Below are positions 7,160 through 7,454 of a stretch of 7,454 nucleotides of DNA, in pieces. Every line of letters begins with the position of its first letter. Position 1 is the first letter of the stretch. The DNA lies in contig URHQ01000097.1 in NCBI GenBank assembly GCA_900547655.1, positions 1 through 7,454 on the forward strand. Direction: 5' to 3'. The position numbers and the translations under genes were made by a program. The notes under the pieces were generated by a model. It searched no databases. It saw nothing but the letters and a program-made list of their open reading frames with translations, and had not been told where the DNA came from. This DNA is from an uncultured Collinsella sp. (GTDB lineage: Bacteria; Actinomycetota; Coriobacteriia; Coriobacteriales; Coriobacteriaceae).

Positions 7160-7203
7160 AAAGTTCATATGCGGCCGCTGGCGCCCGGGCAGCGTCGGGG
7201 ACC
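7160..7203 (-). repeat. Right arm of the perfect 44-bp inverted repeat (element copy A)
   Basis: This is the exact reverse complement of 7047-7090. It starts AAAGTTCATATG and ends CGTCGGGGACC, followed by TTTCTGT. Transcripts running out of tsaD would fold 7047-7203 into a very long hairpin capped by the core hairpin. That structure could stabilise the 3' end, attract RNase III, or pause transcription. The short T-poor tail gives only weak support for intrinsic termination. Confidence 0.97.
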
Positions 7204-7220
7204 TTTCTGTATCGATGCAG

Positions 7221-7289
7221 CTACTGAGCTGGATCGGCGTCGACAACGTCCAGCAAGGTTAACAAGCCAGCGTCGAATTTCCGGCGTGC
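7221..7289 (-). pseudogene. Remnant resembling the 3' end of tsaD, inverted
   Basis: On the minus strand this stretch reads ARRKFDAGLLTLLDV, then VDADPAQ, then TAG. The intact TsaD ends ARRKFDRGEISPFD, then VDADPNMTL. Thirteen of 19 aligned residues match, with one extra codon in the remnant. At DNA level there is a 15-base exact match (7230-7244 versus 7005-7019 inverted) and a 14-of-15 match (7272-7286 versus 6966-6980 inverted). The reading frame and an in-frame stop are kept. Upstream on the minus strand the similarity fades and no TsaD domain is present, so it is not a working gene. Its stop lies 17 bases from the 44-bp arm, close to the 12 bases on the real tsaD side. It may be a leftover of an inverted duplication or of an allele from a related strain. 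Confidence 0.6.
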
Positions 7290-7313
7290 TTTAGCTGAAA
7301 GAAAAAGATGGTG

Positions 7314-7335
7314 TGCGGAGCTTTGCTCCGCATTT
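7314..7335. other. Perfect 8-bp hairpin, possible weak terminator
   Basis: TGCGGAGC (7314-7321) pairs with GCTCCGCA (7325-7332) across a TTT loop. On the plus strand only three T follow (7333-7335). On the minus strand the T-rich tract (complement of 7297-7308) starts several bases away. It could end plus-strand transcripts from the operon weakly, but the tail is too short for confidence. It lies in the otherwise unassigned stretch between the tsaD-like remnant and core copy B. Confidence 0.4.
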
Positions 7336-7372
7336 GGGACGGGAGCCCCTGAGAGCCGCGGGAGCCGGGCGG

Positions 7373-7454
7373 CGCATATGAACTTTATCGCGAGTTCCGC
7401 ACGCAAAGGAAAGCACTTAATGTGCTTTCCGTCTTGCGCAGGACTGTAGAGCAG
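7373..7454 (+). repeat. Structured core repeat, copy B with its left flank (cut by window end)
   Basis: CGCATATGAACTTT (7373-7386) is identical to the inner end of the copy A arm, and 7387-7454 is the second core, in opposite orientation to copy A. The central stem is GGAAAGCAC (7408-7416) with GTGCTTTCC (7422-7430) around the same TTAAT loop. Three of the nine stem pairs differ from copy A, yet all nine pairs are kept. CGCAA (7403-7407) and TTGCG (7434-7438) extend the stem. The GC-rich sequence to the left (7337-7372) is not identical to the copy A arm. The element runs off the window, so whether it has a matching right arm cannot be seen. Confidence 0.82.

Noticed and set aside
7221..7406. 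61-codon minus-strand open frame as a real gene
   Set aside because: It runs through core copy B and the hairpin at 7314-7332. Only its last 22 codons resemble anything (the TsaD end), and no ribosome binding site or full domain is visible. It is kept only as a remnant.
7047..7454. CRISPR array or insertion sequence
   Set aside because: There are only two repeat copies, in opposite orientation, with no regular spacers. There is no transposase frame and no clear target-site duplication flanking 7047-7203.

Overview
The window reads as the chromosome of a high-GC Gram-positive bacterium. The gene order acpS - nnr - alr - (udg) - tsaE - tsaB/rimI/tsaD is the conserved actinobacterial neighbourhood. 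The three-way TsaB-RimI-TsaD fusion and the overall style suggest class Coriobacteriia, possibly Collinsella or a close gut relative. That assignment is inference from remembered family patterns; no search was run.

Layout. Bases 1-36 look like the 3' end of a 5S rRNA, followed by a strong intrinsic terminator (70-101), so the window opens at the end of an rRNA operon. Two candidate sigma-70-type promoters (116-145 and 152-181) precede a tight six-gene, same-strand operon (211-7034). Gaps are between 0 and 12 bases, and there is one 14-base overlap, so co-transcription and translational coupling are likely.

The operon groups housekeeping functions. AcpS activates acyl carrier protein. The bifunctional NnrE-NnrD protein repairs damaged NAD(P)H hydrates. 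Alr makes D-alanine for the cell wall. A family-4 Fe-S uracil-DNA glycosylase repairs deaminated cytosine. TsaE plus the TsaB-RimI-TsaD fusion provide most of the machinery for the universal t6A37 tRNA modification, together with an N-terminal acetyltransferase domain. TsaC, which makes the threonylcarbamoyl-AMP donor, is not in the window.

The last 420 bases (7035-7454) hold no credible intact gene but are highly structured. A perfect 44-bp inverted repeat (7047-7090 / 7160-7203) encloses a 69-nt core. A second copy of that core lies in the opposite orientation at the right edge (7387-7454). The two cores differ at 10 of 68 positions, and eight of those changes form four compensated base-pair swaps in a hairpin, which points to selection on structure. 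Between the copies, on the minus strand, lies a short remnant resembling the last ~22 codons of tsaD, including an in-frame stop. The near-symmetrical arrangement (tsaD end - arm - core - arm - inverted tsaD-like end) is the most unusual thing in the window and may be an undescribed dispersed palindromic element.
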